Shown one piece after another: positions 1 through 11,441 of a stretch of 64,000 bases of DNA. The stretch comes from Spinacia oleracea (lineage: Eukaryota; Streptophyta; Magnoliopsida; Caryophyllales; Amaranthaceae): NCBI RefSeq assembly GCF_020520425.1, contig NC_079487.1, forward strand, positions 46,259,219 through 46,323,218, given 5' to 3'. The notes under the pieces were generated by a model. It was not told where the DNA came from and made no database searches. It worked only from the letters and a program-made list of their open reading frames with translations. Every line of letters begins with the position of its first letter. Positions within the stretch are counted from its first letter, which is position 1. The translations under genes were made by a program, and so were the position numbers.

Positions 1-53
1 TTATTAGACTTAACATAGAATGCATACTTGGACCAAGGGCATTATTTCCTTCA
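1..53 (-). repeat. Edge fragment of a copia family-B LTR
   Basis: The first 53 bases are the reverse complement of the start of the B LTR at 31950 (TGAAGGAAATAATGCCC...). A further B element therefore lies left of the window, inserted minus-strand into copia A1. The corresponding A2 sequence near 19120 is uninterrupted, which gives the empty-site comparison. Confidence 0.85.
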
Positions 54-1425
54 TTAATGTAGCACAACTTTGCTTCATTTCCCACTTGTAGGTCAATTAC
101 CAGACTTAGCTCCCGGAATTTGAGTTCTTAACAAGAGTTAGAACCTCAAGCGGTAATCTAATACCATGGGAGTTTATTTGATAATTCGTTTTTCTTTAAC
201 ATAAACATCAAGGTAGAAATTGAATCTTGAATTCATTTCTTTTGTTCCCCTTCCCTATCCTTTCTAGCCCGTTTTCTTATAGTCCTAAAGATTTTACTCT
301 TTGCTCGATCTTCTTACTTTGTTATGCTTACAATGTCCCTTTCTTTTGTTCACTTTGAATGACAGCATCCAATGAGTCTAATTCATTATCGAATCAAAAG
401 AAAATTGGTTGTTAACCATTGGTTATACATGAGTATTTAACTCAATATTTCATTATTTCAAAATTACCCAGTATTCTGAATATATGAGGTCCAATTGGTC
501 TACCATTCAAATTTTAGTTTGAAAACAACCATGAAAATCATTATAAGAAAATACCATTCAAGATACGCTCCCACTCTCCTTTTCTTTGAGAATCGCTCTC
601 AAAATTAGTTACCAATCGATCGAGGAAATATTGTAGTTCTATTGTCCGAACGCAATAAGGTTGAAGATTTACTATTCTACAAAATGAACTAGCAAAGAAA
701 ACATTTATCATACTTTAATAACTTGAAATAAAAGCATTCACGCAATCATTAAAGCTATTAAACATTTCATTCATGCAATAGCAAAATACATGGTCCAAAA
801 TTAATGAAACGATTCCAAGACCCTAAAAGTCCTAAATCCTTAAGCAGCTTTGGCATGTCTTAAGTAGTTTAAGATTCTAGGCAAGCAAAACCTATTGCTA
901 GTAATCTCCAAATTACTCTTGGTTAATAAATTAATACCATAATTTATCCCATTGCCACAACATAATGCCATTGTTGTTTGAGTTGAAACCACTATCAACG
1001 TGCTCCTTTGGGACGCCTTACCACCTAAGTCAACTAAAATAGCACCTCGCTTTGGCGGAAACCTACTATCTTAGATCCCTCTATTTTTTTAAGTGCTTGA
1101 TTTTGAAGGCAATTTTTAAACTCAATATTGCTTTGGACCTAGTTGTTTCTATGTTGGTTCGATTATTTAGTGAACTTAATCTAATCGAGTCATACGAAAC
1201 AACCTATTCATGCAAAGTATACATACATACATTCCAGCATAATATATAATATCAAAATGCATAAATAAATGGTGAACTAGTATGGCCCAAAACTCTTGTC
1301 TTGAAGCATCCAATCTTCTTCACCATCTTGTTAGCTTGGCATCGTCTTGAATCTTCATTCAATTGCTAACTTAAAGTTCTAAACTTAGAAATACTTGAAA
1401 GTAATAAAATTACATCAAAATTTCC

Positions 1426-1484
1426 ATGGTTCGCAGACCATATTTACAACTTTACATTCAAAGATAGAACGGTTCGCATACCGT
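1426..1484 (-). other. Leader hairpin pair, copia A1
   Basis: Two 16-base inverted repeats, at 1426-1441 (arms ATGGT/ACCAT) and 1469-1484 (arms ACGGT/ACCGT), each have a 6-base loop containing TGCG on the element strand. The same pair occurs in A2 (17727-17785) and B2 (26798-26880). The arms differ between the two hairpins at paired positions, so pairing is kept. Confidence 0.7.
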
Positions 1485-2188
1485 ATTAAACTATCCTAAA
1501 TGGCCATACTAGTCACTTGGAGTACCTGCATTACATAAAATATATATTTTATGCATTCACCCATTCGCATGCTAAAACGAATGGCCCATGATAATAATGC
1601 AAGTATTTACGTGAATTAATTAAAATTCAAGTTCACATAAACGCATCCTAAAAGATTAATCAATTTCCAAATTATTAATCCTTAGACTTTATTCTAATTA
1701 AAATGAATGTAATTAAAATAATGCGACCTACGAAAATAATTAAAAATAATTATTTCATTTTATTTTCATTTAGTGGCTCCCACTCAAACCAATAATTATT
1801 CCGGATAATTAACTATAAAATATTAAATTAAAACTCGCGGCATGGCCCAAGTAAATAAAATATTAAATTAAATATCCCGTTAGCCAAAATTAATGCAAAT
1901 ATGTCAAGCCTAACAAATTAAAAAAAATATTCATGTGCTTGCTTGGGCTAGGCTTGCACCCAGGCCATCGTAGCACTGTGTGGCCTACGAGGCACACGAG
2001 CAAAGCTCGCGCACCCGCAGCCTTGCACACGTACCCGCAGCAGCTACTGCTGCCCCTGCGTGCCTGGCTCGACGTCGTCGCAGCGCATCGCTGCACATCG
2101 CAAGGCCTCGTGCCTTGCTTTGCTCGCAGCCCACGCCCATCGTCCTCGCCCAGCGCGTGCGGCACGCAGCGTCTATGCTGCTGCCCGT

Positions 2189-2191
2189 GTC
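2189..2191 (-). other. Empty site for CACTA-2 in copia A1
   Basis: On the minus strand A1 reads CGCAGCGACACGGGCAGC, with a single GAC. The same place in A2 is interrupted by CACTA-2 with GAC on both sides. A1 is thus a paralogous empty site showing where that element went in and what it duplicated. Confidence 0.8.
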
Positions 2192-2730
2192 GCTGCGGCT
2201 CGGCACTCGCATAGCAGCTCGCATGGCTCGTCGAGCCACACGTCCACCATACTCATATGTTCGTGCCTTTGGTTCATGCCTACGGACCACTTAATTAAAA
2301 AAAATTTAATTTCACGAACTTGCATTAATGTTATTTTTCATAAAAGTTACGATTTTTATTTTCGAAAAACACCGATTTTTAAAGATTTAATAAAATTTTA
2401 ACGATAATCCAATTTCGTAAAATATTAAATCAAGGCTTGAAAATTTTTAACATTATTCAAATTTTTAAGAACGAACGAATCAACTTGAAAATTTTGAACT
2501 TTTTAAATAATAAAATCCAAAACTTTAAATCGTTCTTTAACATTTAAATTTCATATTTTAATAATTAGGTTTAACTGCGATTAAAATTAAAGAAACCATT
2601 CAAAATTTTAATCCTATAATTTTAAAATTAGCCACTGACCCATGAAATTATATTCCCTTTCCCAATTAACCGAATTATTAGACCTAAATTATCAAGCATA
2701 CACCGACTTTGCGCCAAGAGAGGAATGAAT

Positions 2731-3746
2731 TGTAGGGGAATACAGTTAAACATAATAACATGTGAGGAAACAATTCCCAAAGCCAGGAAACATGTATAAA
2801 GCACAGATTAAACAAACTTACATTCGAAGCGTATTTTCCAAAGTAATCTGTCAACGAACATGAACAAAGAACTACACTTGTCGTTCCTCTACTTGGTTCA
2901 CCGACACGATCAGATCCGTCTTGATAATCGTAGCTTAGACAATCATTCAAGAGTTTGCGCTTTTGGGAAGAACACATCCATGGAGGCTGAGAGAGAATTA
3001 GGGTTTCTCTCTCATCCTTAGGGTTTGATGTGTGTCGACTGAATTGTGTATTAAGTTAGGAAAACTTGTGTTGAATAATATTATAACCCCTTAGGTTATA
3101 ATACTGTCCGGCCAAGCCACAAGGGCAAGAAGCGGACAGCACACGCAAGCCCATACGTGCGCACCACACAGGCGCTAGGCCTTGGGCCGCGCTGTGTGCG
3201 CTGCTGCTGCTGCTCCTCACATGCGCGCGCCCCCAGCCGAGGCATGGGCCTTGTGCGCGCTGGCTCGCTGCTACGCCTAGTGGGCCTTGCGCGCTTGCGC
3301 GCCTTGGCTCGTTGGGCTGGCAGCGTTGCCTTCTCATATTTGCGTCCAATGCCTTACGGCAATTATTTATCGTATAGTACTTGACGATCCAATGTCAAGC
3401 TATACGATTATTCGTTTCGCCTAGATTACGAATATACGGAATACGATATACGATTCCGATCCAACGTCATATCGTATATTTATGTTTCTCAAACTAATTC
3501 CTGAAAAGCTATTAAATGAATTTCCGATTCATTTAATCCGGTAATCTGTTACATGTCATTGGTGTGTTCTTGTAGGTTCAGTCAAGAGTAAGTTGTGAGC
3601 TTAATATTCATTAGAACTCACTGATCGGAAGCATTGCTACAGCTAGCTGTTCCGATCACTTGATCTCACTGAATAAATTTTTCGCAATTAATCTAAACCT
3701 TGGTATTAGACTAAATGCACCTTGGTTAAAGGACATATATCCTTCA
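2731..3746 (-). repeat. LTR of copia A1 (its 5' LTR)
   Basis: This 1016-base LTR is bounded by TG..CA (TGTAGGGGAA at left, CCTTCA at right). It is the reverse complement, with indels, of the A2 LTRs at 3871-4834 and 56474-57507. It contains the GC-rich segment at about 3120-3330 and the ATACGATA-rich hairpin region. The five bases to its right (TGAAT) would be its target duplication, but the partner lies outside the window. Confidence 0.88.
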
Positions 3747-3870
3747 TGAATATGTCCGAGTACTACTACAGGTGGAATGCCTCTGCTCGTGTGGTCCACC
3801 CTGAGCTACCAGAAGGGAAGATGGTGAAAATGTTTCTCCTAGGCCTCAACACTTCATGCAAGAGTCGCTT
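3747..3870 (+). pseudogene. Gag fragment of Tat-type gypsy element H
   Basis: Between the two oppositely oriented copia insertions are 124 bases whose plus-strand frame has a gypsy-gag style stretch (EYYYRW...LPEGKMVKMFLLGL), like the retrotransposon-gag helical core of Tat elements. It ends at CGCTT, the target duplication of A2, and resumes at 57508. It is the only visible part of the H gag. The assignment to H rests on this duplication linking it to the H pol at 57.6-61.4 kb. Confidence 0.6.
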
Positions 3871-4834
3871 TGAAGGAAATATGTCCTTCACCCAAGGGGT
3901 ATTTAGTCTAATACCAAGGATCAGATTAATTGCGAACAATTAATTCAGTGAGATCAAGTGATCGGAATAGCTAGCTGGAGTAATTCTTCCGATAGGGGAG
4001 TTCTAATGAACACAACTTACTCTTGACTGAACCTACAAGGTCACACCAATGGCATATAACAGATCACCGGATTAAATGAATAGGAAATTCATTTAATAGC
4101 TTTTCGGGAATTAGTTTTGGAAAACGTATTATACGATATGACCTTGCATCTGAATCGTATATCGTATCGCGAATATTCGTAAGCTTGGCGAAACGAATAA
4201 ATCGTATCGTACGACGGTGATTCGTCGTATACGATACGATAAATAATAGCCGTAAGGTATTAGTCGCGGATACGAAGGGCATCGGAGCAAGCCAGCCCGC
4301 GTGGCAGGAGCACGTAACAGCAGCAGCAGCAAAGCAGCGACGAGCGAGCAAGGCCCATGGCCCAGCTGCTCGGCTGCACGCGCTGTGGGCTTCGGCCTAC
4401 ATCGCGTGGCTGGACGTTGGGTTGGGCGTGTGATGATGTGGCCGGTCAAGGCCACTTGGTCTTTGGCCGGTTACATCATTTAATACAATTAGGTTATTGT
4501 ATTTTACACACAACTCAGTACACATCAGTTTTCCAACCCTAAACCTAATTCTGAATATTACGTTCTTCAGTTTTCTCTCTGTGAAAACTGTTCTTCCCGA
4601 AAAGCTAAAAAATCTTGACTGATTGTCAAAGCTACGGTTATCAAGACGGATCTGAACGTGCCGGTGAACCAAGTAGAGTAACGACAAGTCGAGTTCTTTG
4701 TTCGTGTTCGTTGACAGATTACTCGGGAAAATACGCTTTGAATGTAAGTTTGCTTAATCTGTGCTTTATACATGTTTCCTGGCTTTGGGAATTGTTCCAC
4801 ACATGTTATGTATGTTTAACTGTATTCTCCTACA
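3871..4834 (+). repeat. 5' LTR of copia A2
   Basis: The 964-base LTR starts TGAAGGAAATATGTCC and ends TCCTACA. It lacks about 76 bases that the 3' LTR has near 56895-56975; the break lies at a repeated GAGC, suggesting a short-homology deletion. A 16-base arm at 4201 and an 18-base arm ending at 4240 (ATCGTATCGTACGACG and its near complement) form a strong hairpin, kept at 56811-56850. Confidence 0.9.
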
Positions 4835-4835
4835 G

Positions 4836-4848
4836 TGGTATCAGAGCC
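4836..4848 (+). other. Primer binding site, copia A2
   Basis: TGGTATCAGAGCC lies one base after the 5' LTR. It is the standard plant copia site complementary to the 3' end of initiator methionine tRNA. The leader continues to 4960, where CACTA-1 interrupts it. Confidence 0.92.
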
Positions 4849-6239
4849 TTATGTATTCAAAGCATGTTTTTGCATGATTTAATTGTTTTTTGCTGTTGTC
4901 AAAATTTTGGGAATTTTTGTTGATTTTTCGGATTTTTTTATGAATTATTGGATTAATTGCGCCTAGTACAAAAGTGACCTTAGGTAACACTAAATGGTAA
5001 CACTTTGAAAGTTGTAAAATTATACGATGTATTCGTAACACTTTAGTAACACTTTCATATTAGGTAACACTTGTTTGTAACACTTTATATTAGGTAACAC
5101 TAATTTGTAACACTTTGATATAAGGTAACACTTATTTGTAACACTTTAATTTATGAACACTTTAAAATTTTAGTTTTAAAACTTACATTAGTTGACCATG
5201 TTTTTTTTGGGGCAGGAGACCAATTTTTTTTTAAAAAAATTATAATTGTTAAATCTGGCAATTATTTATAATACTTTTTATTATCTAGGGAAGCTTGGAT
5301 TGGGCTTGTCTCGTGAAAGGTTCAGCATACCTTGGTAAAAATAAAACAGACCCAAATTTCTTCATCGTAAACTAAACAGACCCTGGACATTCTCTCTCCT
5401 CTCTGATAAATTCTTTGTCCTCTTCTTCATCTCTTTGGCATCCATGGCTATGGAGACTTGATCCCACTAAGTCAGGATTCACAGAATTACAAGTAATAAC
5501 AGTTCATCTCCCCCAAAACTCTATACATTCAAGTTCTCAACTCACATTCTGTCTATCTTTCGGCGAATCGATGTCAATGCGGACGAGATATACGGCGTTT
5601 CTTAGGTTAGAGTGAGTATAGGTAATTAAATATTCAGTTTTTTATGTTGATTCTTTGACCAATTCAGTCATTTGATAATAGCATTCAAGCCCTAACTTGT
5701 TTTTTTTGTTTATTTACCTTCACCGTTGGTCGAAGGAGGTGATAGAGGTTAGCGGCGAGGTTAGGGGCGCGGTCGGAGTTAATGTCTGTACTAATCTTTT
5801 TCTTCATCCTCTCTTTTTTCTTCAAGACTCTGAGAAAGATGTTCCAAACAATTGATTAATTACATTTGAATTATTCGTTTAAAGTTTCATTTTTTGTTGA
5901 ATTGCATTTAATTTCTTGTTTTACGGCTGAATTTGAAGGTTTCTATTTGTAATTTTATGTTCCAATGCGCTTCTTTCTCTTTCACTCCTACCCAATAGAC
6001 CTTTGTGATATTATTTTCCTTAATTTCATTGGTTTTTTGGGTTGTATTAATCTACTCACAGCTGTGTGTATGGAGGCTCATTTTCTAATCCCACCATCCG
6101 GTCTAGAAAAAGATTCAGTATAAGATGTATGAAGTAGATTTTAAGTTGTCTTTACCAAATTATATAAACGTCCAACATTATTTCTCATGTAACATATGTT
6201 GTTGTGGGCCTGATGTTTCCTTTGATTTTTATGCTGCAG

Positions 6240-6815
6240 TCTGGCAAATGTTGATCCAGTCGAAGTTGCAAAAAATATCTCTGGATTGAACCCTGAGATT
6301 ACGCCAGGCAAGTGTTGTTTAATGCTTCTCTAGTCTTGCTACTGGCAATTTATCTGTTGATATACTGATTTTTCATTTGATAATCTAGTTGTTTCCGTAT
6401 CAAAGACTTTCACTACTGCTGAAACCACGTTGAATGCTCGGACACTGAGAGAATGGATTTCCTCTGCAATTGGGTTAGTGAATGCTCAAATCATATTGCA
6501 CTTAGGTTTATAAACTAGATTATGAAAATCAAGGGTGGATTAATATGCATATATAAAAGATATATGTTCTCATTTCTTTGTGGTTCCCTGGAAAAGGCAT
6601 CCAACACTTGCGAATTTCGTTATCCGAGTTTTTCAGATATTTTAGTGGTATATATACTGCAAAATGAATTCATATTAGTGGACTATTATTTATGCTGAAT
6701 TCGCACGCCTAAAATTTGTTTCCTCTAGTCTGATACTTGCATGGTTATGCTCTTATTGTAGGCCTGCTGCTGTTGCAAAACATATGGTGGCAGTTAGCAC
6801 TAATCTCACGATGAT
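6240..6815 (+). pseudogene. Captured exons of cytosolic glucose-6-phosphate isomerase
   Basis: Three consecutive exons with AG/GT borders read as cytosolic phosphoglucose isomerase, the glycolytic and gluconeogenic enzyme interconverting glucose-6-phosphate and fructose-6-phosphate. Exon 6240-6307 gives LANVDPVEVAKNISGLNPE. Exon 6389-6473 gives [20 protein letters not shown], containing the family's SKTFTT sugar-phosphate binding signature. Exon 6762 onward gives AAVAKHMVAVSTNL. The rest of the roughly 560-residue enzyme is absent and the third exon runs into unrelated sequence. Twenty-four bases (6773-6796) recur at 6824-6847, a 51-base in-frame step. It is a fragment carried by CACTA-1, not a working gene. 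Identification is from memory of the family. Confidence 0.85.
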
Positions 6816-8419
6816 ATCATCTCTTGCAAAACATATGGTGGCAGTTAATCTATTTCTTGTTTATTCATTGCCTTGCCTTAATTTACGGATAATAATCATT
6901 ATTTTGATTTTGTTGCTGTTTTGTTTGACTGGGATTGGATGTAACTTGGTTATTGCACTCCTTAATCCCGAATCTCTGAAACTGAGTCTATGCTTGTTAA
7001 TTCAAAACGTTTTTTAAATGAAGAATGTATTTAGTCAGAAGGAGATATTTTGATTTTTGAGGTTTAAGTTAGTCTTGTGTTTGAGAGGAATACCTGAAAA
7101 GGAACTATGTAAAGTGTGTGCAACAAGAAGAATTATAGTCTCTTCCACGCATATTGAATCTCAAGACTTAATTTATCACTTCATCCCTCTGCAAGATCAT
7201 GACTTGAATTTGTGTCGGAATGCGAACTACTCATGTTTGATTGTTAGCTTGTGTTTCTAGGAGGGATCCTGTGGCTGTTTGGGTTATACCAGGTTTAGAG
7301 GAATTCCAATTGATTTCACTAAGTAAATACATAGAAAGTGACTAGATCATGCATGATTATCCCAAGGAGAATTTGATAGAGGGTTCTGGGTGTGAGTGTA
7401 GGTGTGGGTGTGGCATTATGGAGAGGCCCCAAACTTATGGATCCCTGCAGATTTCAGAAAACTTACTTAAGGCTATTACAACAAGATCCTAAGCTTGTTG
7501 CATGCATCTATCATTTACTTTTTCATTGAACTCTGTTAGATGGTTGATTCCCTTAACTTGAATATCTGGATAGTCGTTTTCGAAAAAGCCATTCTGTACA
7601 CAGTCACATAAACAACCATTCTGTAACGTGGAACATAATTTTTGTTTAATTGGTTCTCTATTAGATTTAAGAACATGATATTTGATGCAAGAATCTGTGG
7701 AATTTTGTTACGGTTTATGCCGCTGGATTGAAATTTGCGATGCTGAGATTGTGCATGAATTCAAATTTGTTTTCGCGATCTGCTATGTTTGAAAGTCGTG
7801 TTTTTTTTTCGTATGTATAAGTTGTTAAATTGTTGTTGAGCAATTAATTTCACGCCGAAGGTTGTTGGAAGTGAATAGTGAGATATGCAAATTTTAGGTT
7901 AGTGCTAGTATTGAAGAATAGCGCTTGATTTTGAAACTTTTAGGAACTAAATCTTAAGCCTTTTGTTAAAGTAGGGTTAGAGTCGAGTGTGTATTGAACC
8001 TCGTTTTCCAATTTATCTAACAAACTAACATGAAGCCGTTTCGTTTTCAATTGATGCCTTGTGGAATGTGTAGGAACTTGTAAAAGTTCTTTCTGAATTA
8101 ATTGAAAAACATTTAACCAAAAAAGGTATTGGATGCTCAGGTAACCTAGAAGCCTTGTTGAAAACAGGCTGTTTACTAGTTCCCTCTTGGCATAGTATAT
8201 CTGTACTAGGTTGAGATTGTGGTTGTTATGGTCACCATCGGCAATCGTGCTTTCCTTCTAATGGAGATTTTAACGGATGGAAGATCCCATTTTTCTGTGT
8301 TTATGTTTGGTTTGTATGTGTCTAAAAATTGTGAAAGTTGATAGTATGTTACAAAAATGTTTGAGAAATTTGAAGTCTTTATTGGTATTTTCTTGAAATT
8401 AATTTGATGATTTATGCAG

Positions 8420-8501
8420 GGATTGGGACCTTACTCTGCTAGCATGAAGAAGGTGGAGAAGGAGATCAAGGATATGTCAAAGAAAGTTAATGACTTCATT
8501 G
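8420..8501 (+). pseudogene. Captured exon of 26S proteasome ATPase subunit RPT1
   Basis: An 82-base exon with AG before it and GTATGT after it reads [20 protein letters not shown] followed by KKVNDFIG. This matches the N-terminal coiled-coil segment of plant RPT1 (regulatory particle AAA-ATPase 1), just after its usual LLKTY stretch. The AAA domain is absent, so no ATPase could be made. It lies 1.6 kb downstream of the isomerase exons and on the same strand, so one CACTA-1 transcript could in principle join pieces of both genes. No open frame linking them was found. Confidence 0.8.
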
Positions 8502-10604
8502 GTATGTATGATAATATATTAATCAACTAGACTCTTTCTTGATTTTTGATTCACCATTGTTGGAAGCTCATTAAATTCACCGACTTCATCTTTTCCCCTG
8601 ATATAGTCAACATAGAATTTTTTTCACTTATATAGAGTCCTAGACAACGGCGCAGTTAGACTATCATCAACTTATTATTCCCGTGATGAACACATTTACG
8701 TAGACTTTACAAATTGTGAAGATTTACATAGTTTATTTTAGTAGTTACTGATACAGATAGCTTGATTGAAATTTTATTGTCGTGTCTTAAATAATTGTGA
8801 GTGAACAGGAAAAAATCTGACACCCCATGGTTTTGTTTCAATTTCACAGACCTTGATCTGATTTGTAACCGATGTTTAAGAAAAGCTTCAAAAACATAAA
8901 AGCTGCCACTTATTTTTCTTAGTGATATATTAAAAAGTTGTCACCGCAAAATCTTAAGCTTATGGATTTTTTTTGGAAACATACCCATTCACTAAAAGAT
9001 GAGCTGTTTCTGTAGTAGTGCTCATATTTTTTTTCTTTATGTCAGGACAATTTGGAAATTCATTATGCTGGTTTTAAGACACCACACATCCACAACTTGT
9101 CTGATCTCGTCCAAGTTACTCTTGCACATCAGGTATGTGATAGGCTTCTTCTTTTCTAAATTGTTAATGTGATGAGATTTACTTATTTGTAGTGTTTTAG
9201 TGAATTTCATGTTTTTCTATAATATGAATATTGTATGTGATCTTAATTTAGTGAGATGCTTCCTTAAGCCATGACATAATTTGTTTGGAAATTAGTTTTC
9301 TGCTTCCGTTGCCAACGGATAGTATCTAGCGCATAGATCTTTGAACCCTATTTTAGCAGTTTCCCTAATATCATACATATCCAGAGTTCAGGAATCAAGT
9401 ATGAATTATCTTCTGGGAAATACTATGCTGCGAGGACATGTGTTACAATCTTCACCAGCTGTTTCATCATCAGTTGCTGATTTTGTTTACATTTAGAGGA
9501 TTAAATAACGAGCTAAGACCTGAAAAAGGTTGCAAAGACTCAAAATAACGAGCAAACAGATCAGATGGAGCAGCTGAGAGATGTAATCAGATCCCCATTA
9601 ATGTTAATAGAAGTATTAGTATCTTCTAATTTTGAATTTATAAGCAGCAGATTACGGATGTTAACTACAGTTCTTGTAATGCAATGTCTTGGTTGTGCTT
9701 TACATGATTATGGATGTTGGATCTTACTAATTTTATATTTCTTATAGGATCAAGATGATGGATTGGATCGGATCGGATAGCAAATGAAGATTTAGTTGAC
9801 ATTGAGAATCATGCAGAAGTAAGGGAAACCAGTTGAAGATGAAAAGATAGAAGACATTTAGTTTTGATTATACATTTTAGTTTTGGATATGATCATTTGA
9901 TTTTATTTTAAACATAATAATGTAATTTTCATAAATCGTACATCAAATACTATTATTTTAATTTGTTAATTTGTTAGGGAGCGGGTGTGCTCCCTTCCTT
10001 TAGTTGTCTCCTTGTTTGGAACTTATTTTGTGTATGTACTATCTTTTGGTAATAAAATCGGTATTTTGCCAAAAAACATTATAATTTTATTATTTATTAT
10101 AAATATTATTATTATTATTTATGAACCAATTTTGTAATAATTGTTAAATTATTATATTTAATGAAAAGCATTACTTTGCAAGTGTTACAATAGATATTAA
10201 AAAGTGTTAAATATGTAATGTTACCTAAGAATAGAAAAGTGTTTTTAAATAATGAACGAGGTGTTACGTTATATGGTGAAAAGTGATACATGCGATTCAA
10301 TAAAGTGTTAATGTAAATCAAAAGATGATATAAAAAGTGATATTAATGGTTAAAAAGTGTTACCTAAGATATTACGAGTAACACTTTTAAAGTGCTACAA
10401 TAGGAATGGAAAAGTGTTACATAAAATTATTTTTGGTAACACTAGTAAAAGTGTTATCATATGTTATTAAAAGTGTTACCTAATAGAATAGGTAGCACGA
10501 GCAGATGTATCACCCATAAAGTGTTACCTATTATCTATGGGAACACTTTACCCCCTTTATGTAACAGTTATTCGGTGTTACCTAAAGTTAATTATGTACT
10601 AGTG

Positions 10605-11441
10605 GTAAGTTGTTCTGAAATCAAAAAGATTCGGTTTTTCGACTTTTCTGACCCTAATCTGATTGAAAACGATTTTCTAAGATCAACTCATGCAAACGGA
10701 ATTGCAAAAACAGGCCTCGAAGTGGTGTTTTTTGGACGTTTTTGTTAATTTTTGAATTAAAATTAAAAATTTCGGAAAGTATTTCAATTAATTGGTCGCC
10801 CTAAACAACTCGGAATTGATTGAAATTTTGACACGATGTTTCTGGGTATGTTCTTGATCTATGGTAAACATTTCAGGCTTTTCCGACAAGTATAAACCCT
10901 AATTTTGCTTTCCCCAAGTTCGTAAATTTTAGTTCGCTAATTGATTTTTTAAATAATTTAGATCTAATAAGTCGGTTAATTGGGAAAGGAAATACATTTT
11001 CATGGTCAGTGGATCATTTTAAAAATTATTGGATTAAAGTTTGAATGGTTTCGTTAATTTTAATCACACCTAAACCAAATTATTAAAATTTGAAATTTAA
11101 ATGTTTAGAACGATTTAATGTTTTAGATTTTATTATTTAAATGTTCAAATTTTTAGTTGAAATCGTTCGTTCTTAAAATTTGAATAATGTTAGCCTTGAT
11201 TTAATATTTTATGAAATTGGATTGTCGTTAAATTAATTAAATCGTAAAAACCGTTGTTTTTGAAAATAAAAATCGTAACTTTTTATGAAAAATAACTTAA
11301 ATGCAAACTTTCGTGAAATTAATTTTTTTTTTTAATTAAGTTGGTCCGTAGTACGAACTAAAGGCACGAACGCAAGGGTGGGGTGGACGTGTGGCTAGTC
11401 GAGCCACGCGGGCTGCCGCATCCGTGCCGAGCCGTAGCGAC
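10605..11441 (+). other. Copia A2 leader between CACTA-1 and CACTA-2
   Basis: AT-rich non-coding leader of A2, resuming after CACTA-1. Its second half (about 10955-11441) matches A1 at 2190-2690 in reverse complement. The start of the GC-rich leader island is visible at 11370-11441. No gene is seen; the one small frame at 10461-10748 runs across the CACTA-1 border. Confidence 0.75.

Larger units (their letters stand above)
54..2730 (-). mobile_element. Copia A1, truncated internal region
   Basis: This stretch is the reverse complement, in scattered blocks, of the A2 internal region (about 10955-19130, with CACTA-2 removed). Read on the minus strand it starts next to the LTR at 2731, but the expected primer binding site is missing. 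About 35 unrelated bases join the LTR directly to sequence that in A2 lies some 500 bases into the leader. It then holds the GC-rich leader island (about 1950-2290), the hairpin pair, and at the left a decayed gag-protease stretch cut off by the B insertion. No intact reading frame was seen. The small frames over the GC-rich island exist in several overlapping frames and are not genes. Confidence 0.85.
4961..10604. mobile_element. CACTA-1, gene-capturing non-autonomous CACTA-like element
   Basis: The right end is TGTACTAGTG, the complement of CACTAGTACA. The left end reads GCCTAGTACA and matches eight of these ten bases. Both ends carry dense subterminal repeats of GTAACACTTT, direct on the left (4979-5165) and inverted on the right (10130-10585). 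The termini and subterminal arrays are typical of CACTA (En/Spm-like) transposons. The 3-bp flanks do not match (TGC against GTA), so the left tip is probably degraded. No transposase was seen. The interior holds exons of two unrelated host genes with their introns, plus an unidentified exon-like piece ending at a GT donor near 9134. Confidence 0.75.

Noticed and set aside
1890..2401. Several overlapping open frames on both strands
   Set aside because: They coincide with the GC-rich leader island, have no family resemblance and recur as frame shadows in A2; composition explains them.
3747..3870. Palindromic origin of the A1/A2 pair by one event
   Set aside because: The 124-base spacer is host gypsy sequence and A2 has its own matching target duplication, so two separate insertions explain it better.
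4979..5165. Possible CRISPR-like or satellite array of GTAACACTTT
   Set aside because: Spacing is irregular and the motif is inverted at the other end of CACTA-1; it is a transposon subterminal repeat.
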